From: an uncultured Collinsella sp.
GTDB lineage: Bacteria > Actinomycetota > Coriobacteriia > Coriobacteriales > Coriobacteriaceae
Direction of reading: 5' to 3'
NCBI GenBank assembly: GCA_902490365.1
Contig: CABUDQ010000009.1
Span: forward strand, 1 to 52,335
DNA: 52,335 bases
In this document: one piece after another, positions 39,162 through 47,607 of the stretch
Layout: every line of letters begins with the position of its first letter
Position numbering within the stretch: the stretch's first letter is position 1
Notes under the pieces: generated by a model
Databases searched by the model: none
What the model was told of the DNA's origin: nothing
The model's input: only the letters and a program-made list of their open reading frames with translations
Program-made: the position numbers and the translations under genes

Positions 39162-42100
39162 CTAGTCCTCCTTCTTCAGCGTGCCGTTTTTCCAAACATT
39201 CTTGGCACGCGAGCCACCATCGACCCATTTGTCATTCGCGCGCGTGTTGACGCACGTCACCACGGTGTCGCCCGCACTCGAGGCAGACGAGATGATGAGC
39301 TCGGCAGATTTGCCGGGCGCCTTGCCCGGCGTACTCAGTTCACCCTCGTAGCGCCATGCCCAAGCCGTGTCTTCCTCGACGGTATAGGTGCCCGCCGGAG
39401 CAGCAAATTGCACGCTGCCGACATACCAGACCTCACCGTTTTCGTCGCGCTGCTCGCTAACTTTCACCTCGACCATGCGCGTCTCGGCAGGAGAACCCTC
39501 CGACGCCTTTCGCGTTACCTTGAAGCGGAACGTTTGCCCCATTGCGCTGGCGTCGGTAGTCTTTTTAACGATCGTCAGCGCATGATTCTGGGTAAATTTG
39601 AACACGGCATTACCGGGACCTTGCTCGCCTTCGCCTGTCTTCTTGGACTCCAGACGGTTGGCCAGGTCAAACGAACCATTACCCGAACCCAGACTGTAGA
39701 GCGAGACAAACTTGCCGTCCACGGGAGCTTCCTCTGCACCAGGGCCGTAGCTTGCCCGCGTTACCGTGACGGTCAACTGCGTTCCCATAAACGGCTTGGC
39801 AAAGCAGACCTTAAACGGCGCCTTATCGGCGGCGTCGTCGACGGTGTTGGCGGCGGAAGGATCGAGCAGCCACTTAAGCTGCGCGGTCATGTTTTCGGGC
39901 TTTCCATCAGACGTATCGTTGGCAACCACGCGATACGTCACGGGATACAGGTCCATATCGCCCTTGACCGGCTCGTCCTTAAACGTATCCCAAGCCTCCG
40001 CAGCACCTTCGGCACCCACATATCGCCATTCCAAGAAGAGTTCACGCTTATCGCCATTGGCGGCCGCCTGCTCATCGAGCAGCGCAACGATCTTGGAGTG
40101 GGCATCCGGGTCATATGCCACGGATTTTTGCTCCATCACGGGGTTGCCGTCCTTGTCATAGACGGGGTTGCCGCTCTCGTCCATTTTAGGGACATCGACC
40201 GTGTGGATAAAACCGGACTTGCCGTCTTGTGCGCGCTCATCGCCCGAGTCGACGGTCGCCGTAAAGATGACCGACCCGTCGATATCGTGATAGCGCACCT
40301 TATACGGCGCAATCTTGTACACCGCAGTGTAGGTCACGTTCTTAAAGGGCTCATTACCCTCGAGGGGATACTTCTCCTCATCGGTCATCAGGGTGTAGTT
40401 GCCATCGGATGTATAGTCACGCGACCAGCCGACAAAGTCGTACTTGGTGCCGTCCTTGCCGACAACCTCAGTTGCAGCTTTTACCTCCAGCGAAATCTGA
40501 TCACCAGAGTCGGTACGCGCAAGGGAGCGTACGGCATAGGGATCATCCAGATTAGCATCGATATTCGATTGGACACTTACCGCGCTGGCACGGTAGACCG
40601 GGTACAGCTCCATGGGGGCGTTGACCACCGTGTTTTTAGTCACCATGGAAACGCCGTCCGACCAAACGACATAACCGCTGCTAGGCTCTGGCTTATTATC
40701 CGTCCAACCTACGAAGGCGTTGTATGCGCCCGTTGCAGCATCGATGTCTCCAATGTTATACGTTGGCAGCGGCATGCCGTCCTTAAGGCTGCCGAGAGAA
40801 TCGCCCTGCTGGGCTACCTTACCGTCCACATCCCTGGCATTGAGATGGTACACAACCGCCAACGGCGAATAGTACGCCACAAATGTATAGGTCCCGCCGG
40901 GCTCCACCTGATAGGAATATGAGTTACCGTCGGCAGAATCGAGCTCCTTGACCTCACCATTCGGAAGTTCGACCTCGACCTTATTTAGCTTATATAACTC
41001 GCCGCCGGACTTGTATACCGTCGTTTCGATATCAGGAGTCACCGTTGCCGTGGCGGGATCGGTGTCCACATTGAGATTAGGGGTGATGTCATACCTAGGA
41101 ACATTCACCTCGGAAGTACCCTCAAAACCGGCGCGGTGCAGGTTGGTGGTGTAGTTAACGTCGTACTTCGCGTACACCGGATAGGCATCCTGGTACTGGG
41201 TGACCTTGAAATCTGGTTTCACCAGATACGGTTCGGCCTTATCCGGGTCAGAAGTGGTGAAGGAATCACCCTTGACATCGTAGATATAGTCCCAGACGGC
41301 AGAATCCTTCTTGACCTCGGCGGTCGAAATCCAGCCCAGGAACTTATAGCCCGGCACGGCCATGTCGGCATCGGTCGGGGAAGCTTCGAGGGTCAGGGGG
41401 CTCTCATACGATCCCTTCTCACCATCTTCTGGCTTTTCGGCCACTTTAACCGACTTATTAACATGCGGGTAGTAATACGTGAACGTCGGATCCGCCCCGT
41501 TCACCTTGGTCTGCAGCAAGTTACTCTCATAGCGCCGCGTGGCAGTCCTCACGACATTATCGCCCTTGTTGTAGAAATTAACGTCCGTGGTAATCATCGC
41601 GCGAACGTAGTACTTCTTATCTGTACGCACCATGCTCTCGATGGGATTTTTCACATATGTCCAATATTCACCATCGCGCTCAAGCGTCCAGAAATTCAGG
41701 CGATAGCGATCATTCACCGGTTTGACCGTTACGTTCAGCGAAGCCGAAGTCCAAGTATCGCTTAGCGTTGCAGCGCCTGGAAAATCGGTATCGGCATAGA
41801 GGTTTTTTAGAGTATCGGCTCCCGTATCGTTTTTAACGTTGTGCGAGTACGCGTTAAGGGGACTCACGACAAGGGTTTCCTTCGTGAAGCGCGTGCCACA
41901 CGTTTCATAACTATCCTTTATACCGTGGTCAACATGCTCCGGGCCCCAGTGGACGACGTTTTCACGCACGAAGGTACTACCGACGTTTTCCTCAAAGGGC
42001 GTTTGATAGCGATTCCAAACGGAACAAAGTAGCTTGCTGTCCGTAAACTCATGGTTGGTATAAGCCCGAACGTAATAATCCACTCGGTACTCAAAGCGGG

Positions 42101-44618
42101 CGATGTAGGTATGCGGCGCGGTTAAATCGACATCGGTGGGGAGCGTATAGCTGGGATCGCGGCTTACGCGCACCTCAAGCGGGGCATCCTCGGTTCCCTT
42201 GTTTTCATACCAACCCAGGAAACGGTAGCCGTCGGGCAGCGCACCGTCCTCTGATAAAGGCTTGTTGTCCACGTCGCACACCCGCACCGTGTACACACCG
42301 GTGCCATCCTCGGCAGTCTCAACCTTAACGTCAGTTTTGCCCACACCATCGCGCCGAGTCTGATCGTCGATTGCATCCTGCTCATTGCCCTCAAACACCG
42401 TCATGATGTTCGACACATAGTCGGTGTACACCGGATAAAAATCGGTAGGGCCAAGCACAGTGATCTCAGCGCCGGCAGGATAGAACGCACCGGCGTTTTT
42501 TAGCTCGGCAAGCTTAGGCGAGGTGATGGCCGCGTAACCGCCATGCATCCCGGCCTCGCCGCTCGGCTGCGTCGTCCAACCAATAAAGGTGGCGCTGGCA
42601 GATAGAGTGCCGCGGTCCGCAGGGGCAACCGGCGTTAAACCGACACCATAGCGGTACCAATCCGTCGACTTGTCGTGCGCCTCGCCGCTCTGCCACGAGA
42701 GCATCTCACCCTTGACGTTATAGAACAGCACCTGCGCCTCGTACGAAGCAATAAAGAGGTCGTTGCCCTTAAAGGCCTCGGCCCCCTTCGCGTTATCGGC
42801 AGTATAGGTCGACGTTTTGTCGTTTGCCTCGTTCTTCTGGACCTGCTTGCCAGCAGCCACAGCATCGGCATCGGTCTTGCCGTCAAACCAGCTGTTGTCT
42901 TGTCCAATTCGGTTCACACGCACATCGGGCTCGCGGAACCAGCCCATAAAGCGGTAGCCGCCGTTCGCCTCGCTCAGGTCGGCAGGCTTTGCAGAGGTCT
43001 CCTGCTTAAACGTTACCGAGGTATCGCCCTGGGCCAAGCCCTGAGCAGTTCCCGCCAGCACGGCACTCACCGCAAAGGTGTACGGATCCGTGGTCGCCTG
43101 GTCTTTGCCAAGTTTGGTCTTCTCGATTGTTGCCGTACCCGCACCGGGAAAATCAATCGTCGCCTTAACGCTCTGGCCATGCACGGGGATATTCAGCCTG
43201 TAGTCCATCGCCCACTCGTTGGCATGCGGGCCACCCAGGGCCTCATCGTTATCGGTCGAGCGCATGGTGCCGGCACAGAAGTCGTAGTCGTGCTCTTCCC
43301 ACAGCTCGCGCGTGGTGTAGCGCTCGTCATCCCATGGACCATAGCCATCACCCTTGGTGGTGCCATCGCCGCCAAACGAGGGGATTTTCTTTTTAGCAGG
43401 GTTGCCCTGGCTGTTGCCAGAAAGGCTCACGCTCGGCTTAAAGTAGCACTCGGTGACCGTGGCATCATCCTTGTTGGCACGCGCGGCAATACCGCCCAGG
43501 TTCACATCGTTTTGAATGATGGGAATCACGGCGATGGGATTGTACTGACGCGAGCTCAAGTCACCCGCAAAATGGCTTCGAACGAGCTCGTTGCCCTTTT
43601 CGGTTAGAATACGACCCGCCAAGCCACCCGTCCACGCACGCGTCACGGCGACGACGCCCACATATGACGCGGCATAGCTGTAGCACTGCGCCGTCGAGAA
43701 GCAGTCGATAATCTTGGCGTTACCCGCCATGCAGCCTACAAAACCCGAGGCATACACGTTGTTGCCGCCCAGGGCGCCAATGGCCACGTCGTACTTATTG
43801 GTGACGTCGGTCATGCCCTTCTCGGCAATCGAGCCGTCGTCCTTACGCGTCGGCGTCACGCGGCAGTACTCGATAGTCGAGTTCTTAACGTAGCCGGCAA
43901 ACGCCGCCATATACAGACCCTCGCCGCCAATTGCCTGTACGCCCGAAGTCGTGTTGTTAACGGCGCGGCCACCACGTACCTCGCAGTTGTAGAGGGTGCA
44001 GCCGTCGAGCTCGCCGGCGATGAGACCGCCCTCAAAGCCTGCGTTGGTAATGAGGTTGAGAGCATTGTTGGCGCAGGTCACGTGCAGCGTGCTCTCCATG
44101 ACCATAACGTTTTCGAAGCGCGTATTGACGGCCTTGCCCACGATAATGCCACCGCGGAAGTCCGCCCACACGTTGGCGTCCTTGACCAGGAAGTTTTTGA
44201 TGGTGGCACCGTTGGTCTCGGCAAAAAATCCCGTATCGCGCTCGGGGTCAAAAGCGTCTTTATCGTAGTTCAGGCCCTCAACGGTGTGGTTTTGACCATC
44301 GAACACGCCCTTAAACGGATGCTCCTTGTTGCCAAACGACAGATGCTTAACGGTGTTTGCAACGATGGCTTTCATGTCGTCGCTGTCGAGCTCAATGTCG
44401 TTATCGAGATAAACGTGCCAGCCGGACGTATCGCGCTCGCGCGACAGCGCCACACACGACAAAAGGTCAGCCTCGTTTTTGATGTGGAATTCGTTTTTGT
44501 TCTCGGGCACGTCCTCGGCATGCACCACCGTTGGCAGCGCCATAACGCAGCAAAGGGCAATCGCCGCGACGGCAACCAACCTGCTAAGCATACCCCGGTT
44601 CATGTTCTTGATCTTCAT
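39162..44618 (-). CDS. Giant secreted repeat protein (probable adhesin) of the fibre operon
   Basis: An 1818-residue secreted protein. Signal peptide 1-34 (LVAVAAIALCCVMALPTVVH-A). Residues about 45-450 look like a right-handed β-helix with GLUG-like turns (GVFDGQNHTVEGLNY, GGIIVGKAVNTRFENVMV, GGLIAGELDGCTLYNCEVRG). Residues about 480-1550 contain many diverged InlB-B/Listeria-Bacteroides-type repeats marked by GWF/GWY/GWT/GWS and Y-P-V-Y (YRFLGWYEN, DFYPVYTDY, AFVGWTDN, ELYPVYRAS). The C-terminus has a Cna-B/SpaA-like domain (ALTIVKKTTDASAMGQTFRF) and ends VTCVNTRANDKWVDGG plus 16 residues. There is no LPXTG, no C-terminal helix and no enzyme motif. It starts 3 bases after subunit 2. Probably a host- or matrix-binding tip or fibre component. 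Confidence 0.85.
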   Translation of the reverse strand: MKIKNMNRGMLSRLVAVAAIALCCVMALPTVVHAEDVPENKNEFHIKNEADLLSCVALSRERDTSGWHVYLDNDIELDSDDMKAIVANTVKHLSFGNKEHPFKGVFDGQNHTVEGLNYDKDAFDPERDTGFFAETNGATIKNFLVKDANVWADFRGGIIVGKAVNTRFENVMVMESTLHVTCANNALNLITNAGFEGGLIAGELDGCTLYNCEVRGGRAVNNTTSGVQAIGGEGLYMAAFAGYVKNSTIEYCRVTPTRKDDGSIAEKGMTDVTNKYDVAIGALGGNNVYASGFVGCMAGNAKIIDCFSTAQCYSYAASYVGVVAVTRAWTGGLAGRILTEKGNELVRSHFAGDLSSRQYNPIAVIPIIQNDVNLGGIAARANKDDATVTECYFKPSVSLSGNSQGNPAKKKIPSFGGDGTTKGDGYGPWDDERYTTRELWEEHDYDFCAGTMRSTDNDEALGGPHANEWAMDYRLNIPVHGQSVKATIDFPGAGTATIEKTKLGKDQATTDPYTFAVSAVLAGTAQGLAQGDTSVTFKQETSAKPADLSEANGGYRFMGWFREPDVRVNRIGQDNSWFDGKTDADAVAAGKQVQKNEANDKTSTYTADNAKGAEAFKGNDLFIASYEAQVLFYNVKGEMLSWQSGEAHDKSTDWYRYGVGLTPVAPADRGTLSASATFIGWTTQPSGEAGMHGGYAAITSPKLAELKNAGAFYPAGAEITVLGPTDFYPVYTDYVSNIMTVFEGNEQDAIDDQTRRDGVGKTDVKVETAEDGTGVYTVRVCDVDNKPLSEDGALPDGYRFLGWYENKGTEDAPLEVRVSRDPSYTLPTDVDLTAPHTYIARFEYRVDYYVRAYTNHEFTDSKLLCSVWNRYQTPFEENVGSTFVRENVVHWGPEHVDHGIKDSYETCGTRFTKETLVVSPLNAYSHNVKNDTGADTLKNLYADTDFPGAATLSDTWTSASLNVTVKPVNDRYRLNFWTLERDGEYWTYVKNPIESMVRTDKKYYVRAMITTDVNFYNKGDNVVRTATRRYESNLLQTKVNGADPTFTYYYPHVNKSVKVAEKPEDGEKGSYESPLTLEASPTDADMAVPGYKFLGWISTAEVKKDSAVWDYIYDVKGDSFTTSDPDKAEPYLVKPDFKVTQYQDAYPVYAKYDVNYTTNLHRAGFEGTSEVNVPRYDITPNLNVDTDPATATVTPDIETTVYKSGGELYKLNKVEVELPNGEVKELDSADGNSYSYQVEPGGTYTFVAYYSPLAVVYHLNARDVDGKVAQQGDSLGSLKDGMPLPTYNIGDIDAATGAYNAFVGWTDNKPEPSSGYVVWSDGVSMVTKNTVVNAPMELYPVYRASAVSVQSNIDANLDDPYAVRSLARTDSGDQISLEVKAATEVVGKDGTKYDFVGWSRDYTSDGNYTLMTDEEKYPLEGNEPFKNVTYTAVYKIAPYKVRYHDIDGSVIFTATVDSGDERAQDGKSGFIHTVDVPKMDESGNPVYDKDGNPVMEQKSVAYDPDAHSKIVALLDEQAAANGDKRELFLEWRYVGAEGAAEAWDTFKDEPVKGDMDLYPVTYRVVANDTSDGKPENMTAQLKWLLDPSAANTVDDAADKAPFKVCFAKPFMGTQLTVTVTRASYGPGAEEAPVDGKFVSLYSLGSGNGSFDLANRLESKKTGEGEQGPGNAVFKFTQNHALTIVKKTTDASAMGQTFRFKVTRKASEGSPAETRMVEVKVSEQRDENGEVWYVGSVQFAAPAGTYTVEEDTAWAWRYEGELSTPGKAPGKSAELIISSASSAGDTVVTCVNTRANDKWVDGGSRAKNVWKNGTLKKED

Positions 44619-44621
44619 AGG

Positions 44622-45269
44622 CTAGTTCGCCTCCGGCCAGCCCGCGACGTCAAGCACGTCGAGGACGGTATCGCTTGTCTGCTGGTTTTTGGCCTGCACG
44701 GCCTCAACATCGATATCGAGCTTGAATGAGCCGCCGCGCGCGGCATCGTGGTAGTCGCCCACAAAGCGCAGCGAGTCCATGAGGCTTTCCGTCATGGCGC
44801 CGGGGTCGAGCGTGCCGCCACGCCCGGCCAATCCGCGGTAGTAGTACCACCCATCGCCGCCATCGATCCACGGGGACCCCTCGCCCGCGTTCACATGAAA
44901 CGCAACGCTGCCCGAAGCATCCGCGCTCGAACCGTCGGGCGCCACCGACGTCATGTGCAGACGCGCGCGAACGTACTCAGGCTGCGTGCCGACGTTCTCC
45001 ACGCGTACAATGCGGCTGATGTCAGAACCCCCGGCCTTGGTGTCGGGATAGTCCCCGTGCTCGTTGGGCTCAAACGGAATCTCCTCGCCCTGCTCGTTGA
45101 GGGTGTATTCGCAGACTCGTACCTTCACGCTGCCAAACGATAGAACGTTGTTCGCCGGAACCATATCAACGGTAAAAGCCAGCGTGCCGCACAGGCACGC
45201 CAGGGCCAACAGCGCCATCGCGGCAAGCGCCAAGGTGCGTTTCTGATTGTCGGAAAGATTATTGAGCAT
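44622..45269 (-). CDS. TasA/camelysin-like secreted subunit 2
   Basis: A 215-residue protein. The N-terminal helix TLALAAMALLALACLCGTLA is followed by FTVDMVPANNVLSFGSVKVR, the pattern of SipW-cleaved subunits. RIVRVENVGTQPEYVRARLH is the typical conserved block, then GDGWYYYRGLAGRGGTLDPG. The ATG at 45269 is chosen over a TTG at 45281, although neither has a clear ribosome-binding site. A hairpin (45301-45349) lies between it and subunit 1, which may lower its expression. It is followed closely by the giant adhesin. Confidence 0.8.
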   Translation of the reverse strand: MLNNLSDNQKRTLALAAMALLALACLCGTLAFTVDMVPANNVLSFGSVKVRVCEYTLNEQGEEIPFEPNEHGDYPDTKAGGSDISRIVRVENVGTQPEYVRARLHMTSVAPDGSSADASGSVAFHVNAGEGSPWIDGGDGWYYYRGLAGRGGTLDPGAMTESLMDSLRFVGDYHDAARGGSFKLDIDVEAVQAKNQQTSDTVLDVLDVAGWPEAN

Positions 45270-45300
45270 TACGTTCGCCAATCGTCGATTAAAGGGGAGC

Positions 45301-45349
45301 CGAGATCCCGGCCCGAAAATGGGGATGGGGAGCGGGCCGGGATCTCGGT
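45301..45349 (-). terminator. Intra-operon hairpin (attenuator) after subunit 1
   Basis: Perfect 16-bp arms ccgagatcccggcccg / cgggccgggatctcgg with a 17-base loop, 17 bases beyond the stop of the first subunit gene. On the minus strand ctcccctttaat follows, a weak T-tract. Partial termination here would make subunit 1 the most abundant product. Confidence 0.7.
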
Positions 45350-45365
45350 AGAGGGGGTGGGATTA

Positions 45366-46052
45366 CTACAGGTCCTTAGCCCAATTCTTGGCAGCAGCCA
45401 AAGCAGACGCAGACGAACCCTCAGCGGTATTGTCTGCCGCGTAAATGAAGCAGTTGACATCCATCGTGGCAGAATTGGCGAAATCCTTTTGCTCGGTGTC
45501 CTTGGGCGTAGTCACCTGGCTGAACAGCTCGCCAGTCCACTTATCCTCAGTCTTGCTGGCAATAAGCGGGGTAGCCTCGGTTCCTTCGCCAACATAAACG
45601 AAAAGGCCACCGAGATAATGAGTCGGCTCGCCCTCAACGGCGGTCGCATCAACGGCCTTCCAGCCAGAGTTAATGGTGAAGTAAGTCGTCTTGGAATGAT
45701 CGGCCCCGGCAGACGCCGTCTTGTTGTTCACGAAGACGTACACATATGCATCCTCGGATCCCTTGCCGATACCGACATTAGGATTCTTGGGTACAGACAC
45801 GCCAGGGGCGAGCTTAGAGTCCTTAACCCATTTGGTCTCGGTCAGGTTGCCGTTGACCTTATTGTTATCATCCGGAAGCGGCTGATTCGGATGGTCGGGA
45901 TCGGTAGTGGGCTTGTTGATGCCCGCAGTGGTGAAGTTGTTGGTCAGGCTCGACTGCGCCGTCAGCCAGGCGTAGGTACCCACGCCGGCAGCCAGTACCA
46001 GCAGCAGCAAGGCGGCAATGATGCCGTAGCGCTTTTTCCTCTTGTTCTCCAT
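45366..46052 (-). CDS. TasA/camelysin-like secreted subunit 1, probable major fibre subunit
   Basis: A 228-residue protein starting MENKRKKRYGIIAALLLLVL, then AAGVGTYAWLTAQSSLTNNF: a signal peptide with the A-x-A-like region and the T-N-N-F-T mature start typical of camelysin/TasA-type SipW substrates. The mature part is polar and β-rich (EDAYVYVFVNNKTA, THYLGGLFVYVGEG, MDVNCFIYAADN). AAGGAAGAG precedes the ATG at 46052; the longer frame has no site and would run into sipW. First structural gene after sipW and followed by a hairpin, it is the best candidate for the major polymerising subunit. Confidence 0.85.
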   Translation of the reverse strand: MENKRKKRYGIIAALLLLVLAAGVGTYAWLTAQSSLTNNFTTAGINKPTTDPDHPNQPLPDDNNKVNGNLTETKWVKDSKLAPGVSVPKNPNVGIGKGSEDAYVYVFVNNKTASAGADHSKTTYFTINSGWKAVDATAVEGEPTHYLGGLFVYVGEGTEATPLIASKTEDKWTGELFSQVTTPKDTEQKDFANSATMDVNCFIYAADNTAEGSSASALAAAKNWAKDL

Positions 46053-46123
46053 CGTTCTCTTCCTTTCGAGAATCGTCTTCCCCGGCAACGGCCCTTGCCG
46101 TTGCCGACACCTCTCCCCTGCCG

Positions 46124-46681
46124 CTATGGACGCCGCCCCCTCGCATGCGCGCGGGCATGCTTGTCCGCAGGCTCGTCGGAAACCATCCGATCGAGCACAA
46201 TCGACGCCGCGACCAGCAGCGCAAGAACGGCCACCACAACAAGCATGCCGGGCATCGTCGTGCAATATGCGTTAACGAAGCCCAGGTAAGGGACACAAAA
46301 AGAAACAGTGCCGATAACACTCGAAAAAGGCGTCTGCTCGGCATCGTGCATGATGCTTCCGTCTGCATTTTTGTTCGCAATTCCCTGCGTGCCAATCGTT
46401 TGCGCCACAGGGTCGACCTCGTACACCTGGTGAGTCACCACGGCGCCGTCCGATCGGTAAAAAGTTGCATTGTCGCCCACGGCAATATTCGTTGGGTCAA
46501 CCTGGTGAACAAACACCATGGAGCCGACGGGAAGCTCGGGTTCCATAGAGCCCGAGAGCACGGCAAAGGGCATGTAACCAAATGCACGAGGAACAAAAGA
46601 AACAACGGCAAGGGCTATGACAAGCGCGAACGCCAAGCTACTCAAAAGTGCAATAAATCGTTTGAGTCTACGCGCCGTCAA
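46124..46681 (-). CDS. sipW: SipW-type signal peptidase I (ER/archaeal type)
   Basis: A 185-residue membrane peptidase. Ser45 in VLSGSMEPELPVGSMVFVHQ is the nucleophile and His84 in GAVVTHQVYEVD replaces the lysine of ordinary bacterial signal peptidases, the SipW hallmark. Hydrophobic helices at residues about 10-32 and 140-165 anchor it. It should process the three TasA-like proteins encoded downstream, and perhaps the adhesin. The frame begins at a TTG (46681) with GGGGGA about 12 bases upstream; an ATG with a better-placed site just before it opens an overlapping 8-codon ORF in another frame. First gene of the operon. Confidence 0.88.
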   Translation of the reverse strand: MTARRLKRFIALLSSLAFALVIALAVVSFVPRAFGYMPFAVLSGSMEPELPVGSMVFVHQVDPTNIAVGDNATFYRSDGAVVTHQVYEVDPVAQTIGTQGIANKNADGSIMHDAEQTPFSSVIGTVSFCVPYLGFVNAYCTTMPGMLVVVAVLALLVAASIVLDRMVSDEPADKHARAHARGRRP

Positions 46682-47082
46682 AGTGATAATTCATCCCCCT
46701 TGAGGACCTATTCGACCCATCCAAAGGTCAGCAAGTTTCAACAGGAACCGCAAGGCGCTTGAAAAGTGAGTCCGAAATAAGCCAATTTGGAATCTTTTCG
46801 TAATAAGAACATAGCGATGTGCTACACATTTTTCAATGTTTTGTCGCTAAATGCTACTAATTTTGGCGTAAGTGGTCATTTATCCCCAAATTGGTCTGTT
46901 TTATCCAATATCTGTGACTAACCCCCTACGCAACTTCCCCATAGAGGGATTAATTTTTTGCGAAACTAAAATAATGGTACCCCCCCCCCACATTAAAATT
47001 AACTTCTGAAAGTACCATTTATTTTTAACCCTCTTTTTGCAGCTTTATGACAGCCCCATCTAGTTCGCAGCCCATAACCCTC
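46682..47082 (-). promoter_or_regulatory. AT-rich upstream region of the fibre operon with a 10-C tract
   Basis: About 400 bases without a gene, much richer in A/T than the surroundings. A run of ten C lies at 46980-46989, about 300 bases upstream of sipW, and is flanked by aatggtac (46973-46980) and gtaccatt (47012-47019). The region presumably holds the operon promoter, but I cannot place -10 and -35 boxes with confidence. Confidence 0.5.
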
Positions 47083-47329
47083 TGAAAACCGTGTCCCAGC
47101 ATTCGCTTGCGAAATGGGATGCGGTTTCCGCTTGCGGCCCCGTTGGGAAGCCGCATCCCGTTTCTCGACCGAATACTGGGATGCAATTTCCACAGAGCCT
47201 CTCAACCGGAAACTGCATCCCATTCCAAAGGCAAATTCCGGGACACAGCTTCCGCAACCCCGCCCATCCGGAAAGCCCATCCCACTCTGGATACATTTGG
47301 GTATGGAATTATCAGCCACCTGCTAGGCC
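47083..47329. repeat. Imperfect repeat array, right flank of the fibre operon
   Basis: Shares with 37421-37726 the blocks gtgtcccag-attc, tgggatgc-gtttcc, gcccc-gt-gggaa, ggaaactgcatcccattcc, ttccgggacaca and the tail atac-tt-tatggaat-taggcc, in the same order and orientation. A fragment resembling a family B arm (ggcgcccgcccggcgg, 47346-47361) follows. No real ORF. Confidence 0.8.
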
Positions 47330-47367
47330 TAGGTTCTGCAACGTGGCGCCCGCCCGGCGGCGTCTTA

Positions 47368-47523
47368 CTACATGAATCCCATCGAATGGTGCGTAAAGAA
47401 GCCCGGGCACGTTTTGTAGCCGTACTCCATCTGCCTATACATCCAGCTGATACAGGAGACCGTATCTTCCAAAACCGACTCATCGTCCGGATGATGGAAA
47501 ATGTCGCCCCAGACGCTTGCCAC
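47368..47523 (-). CDS. Possible 51-residue protein or gene remnant
   Basis: From a GTG at 47523, with GGGGGTG upstream, the minus strand encodes ASVWGDIFHHPDDESVLEDT, then SCISWMYRQMEYGYKTCPGF and FTHHSMGFM before a TAG. The residue mix is that of a real soluble protein rather than a GC-rich shadow frame. I do not recognise the family. It could be a complete small gene or the tail of a larger lost one; it lies between the right repeat array and the flavodoxin gene, on the flavodoxin's strand. Confidence 0.4.
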   Translation of the reverse strand: MASVWGDIFHHPDDESVLEDTVSCISWMYRQMEYGYKTCPGFFTHHSMGFM

Positions 47524-47607
47524 GGCGCACCCCCGTGTTAAGAAAAAAGACTCGAGAATTTCGAGGCTTTCACGTTTGTATTATTTCGAGCGCGCGACGG
47601 CGATTAT

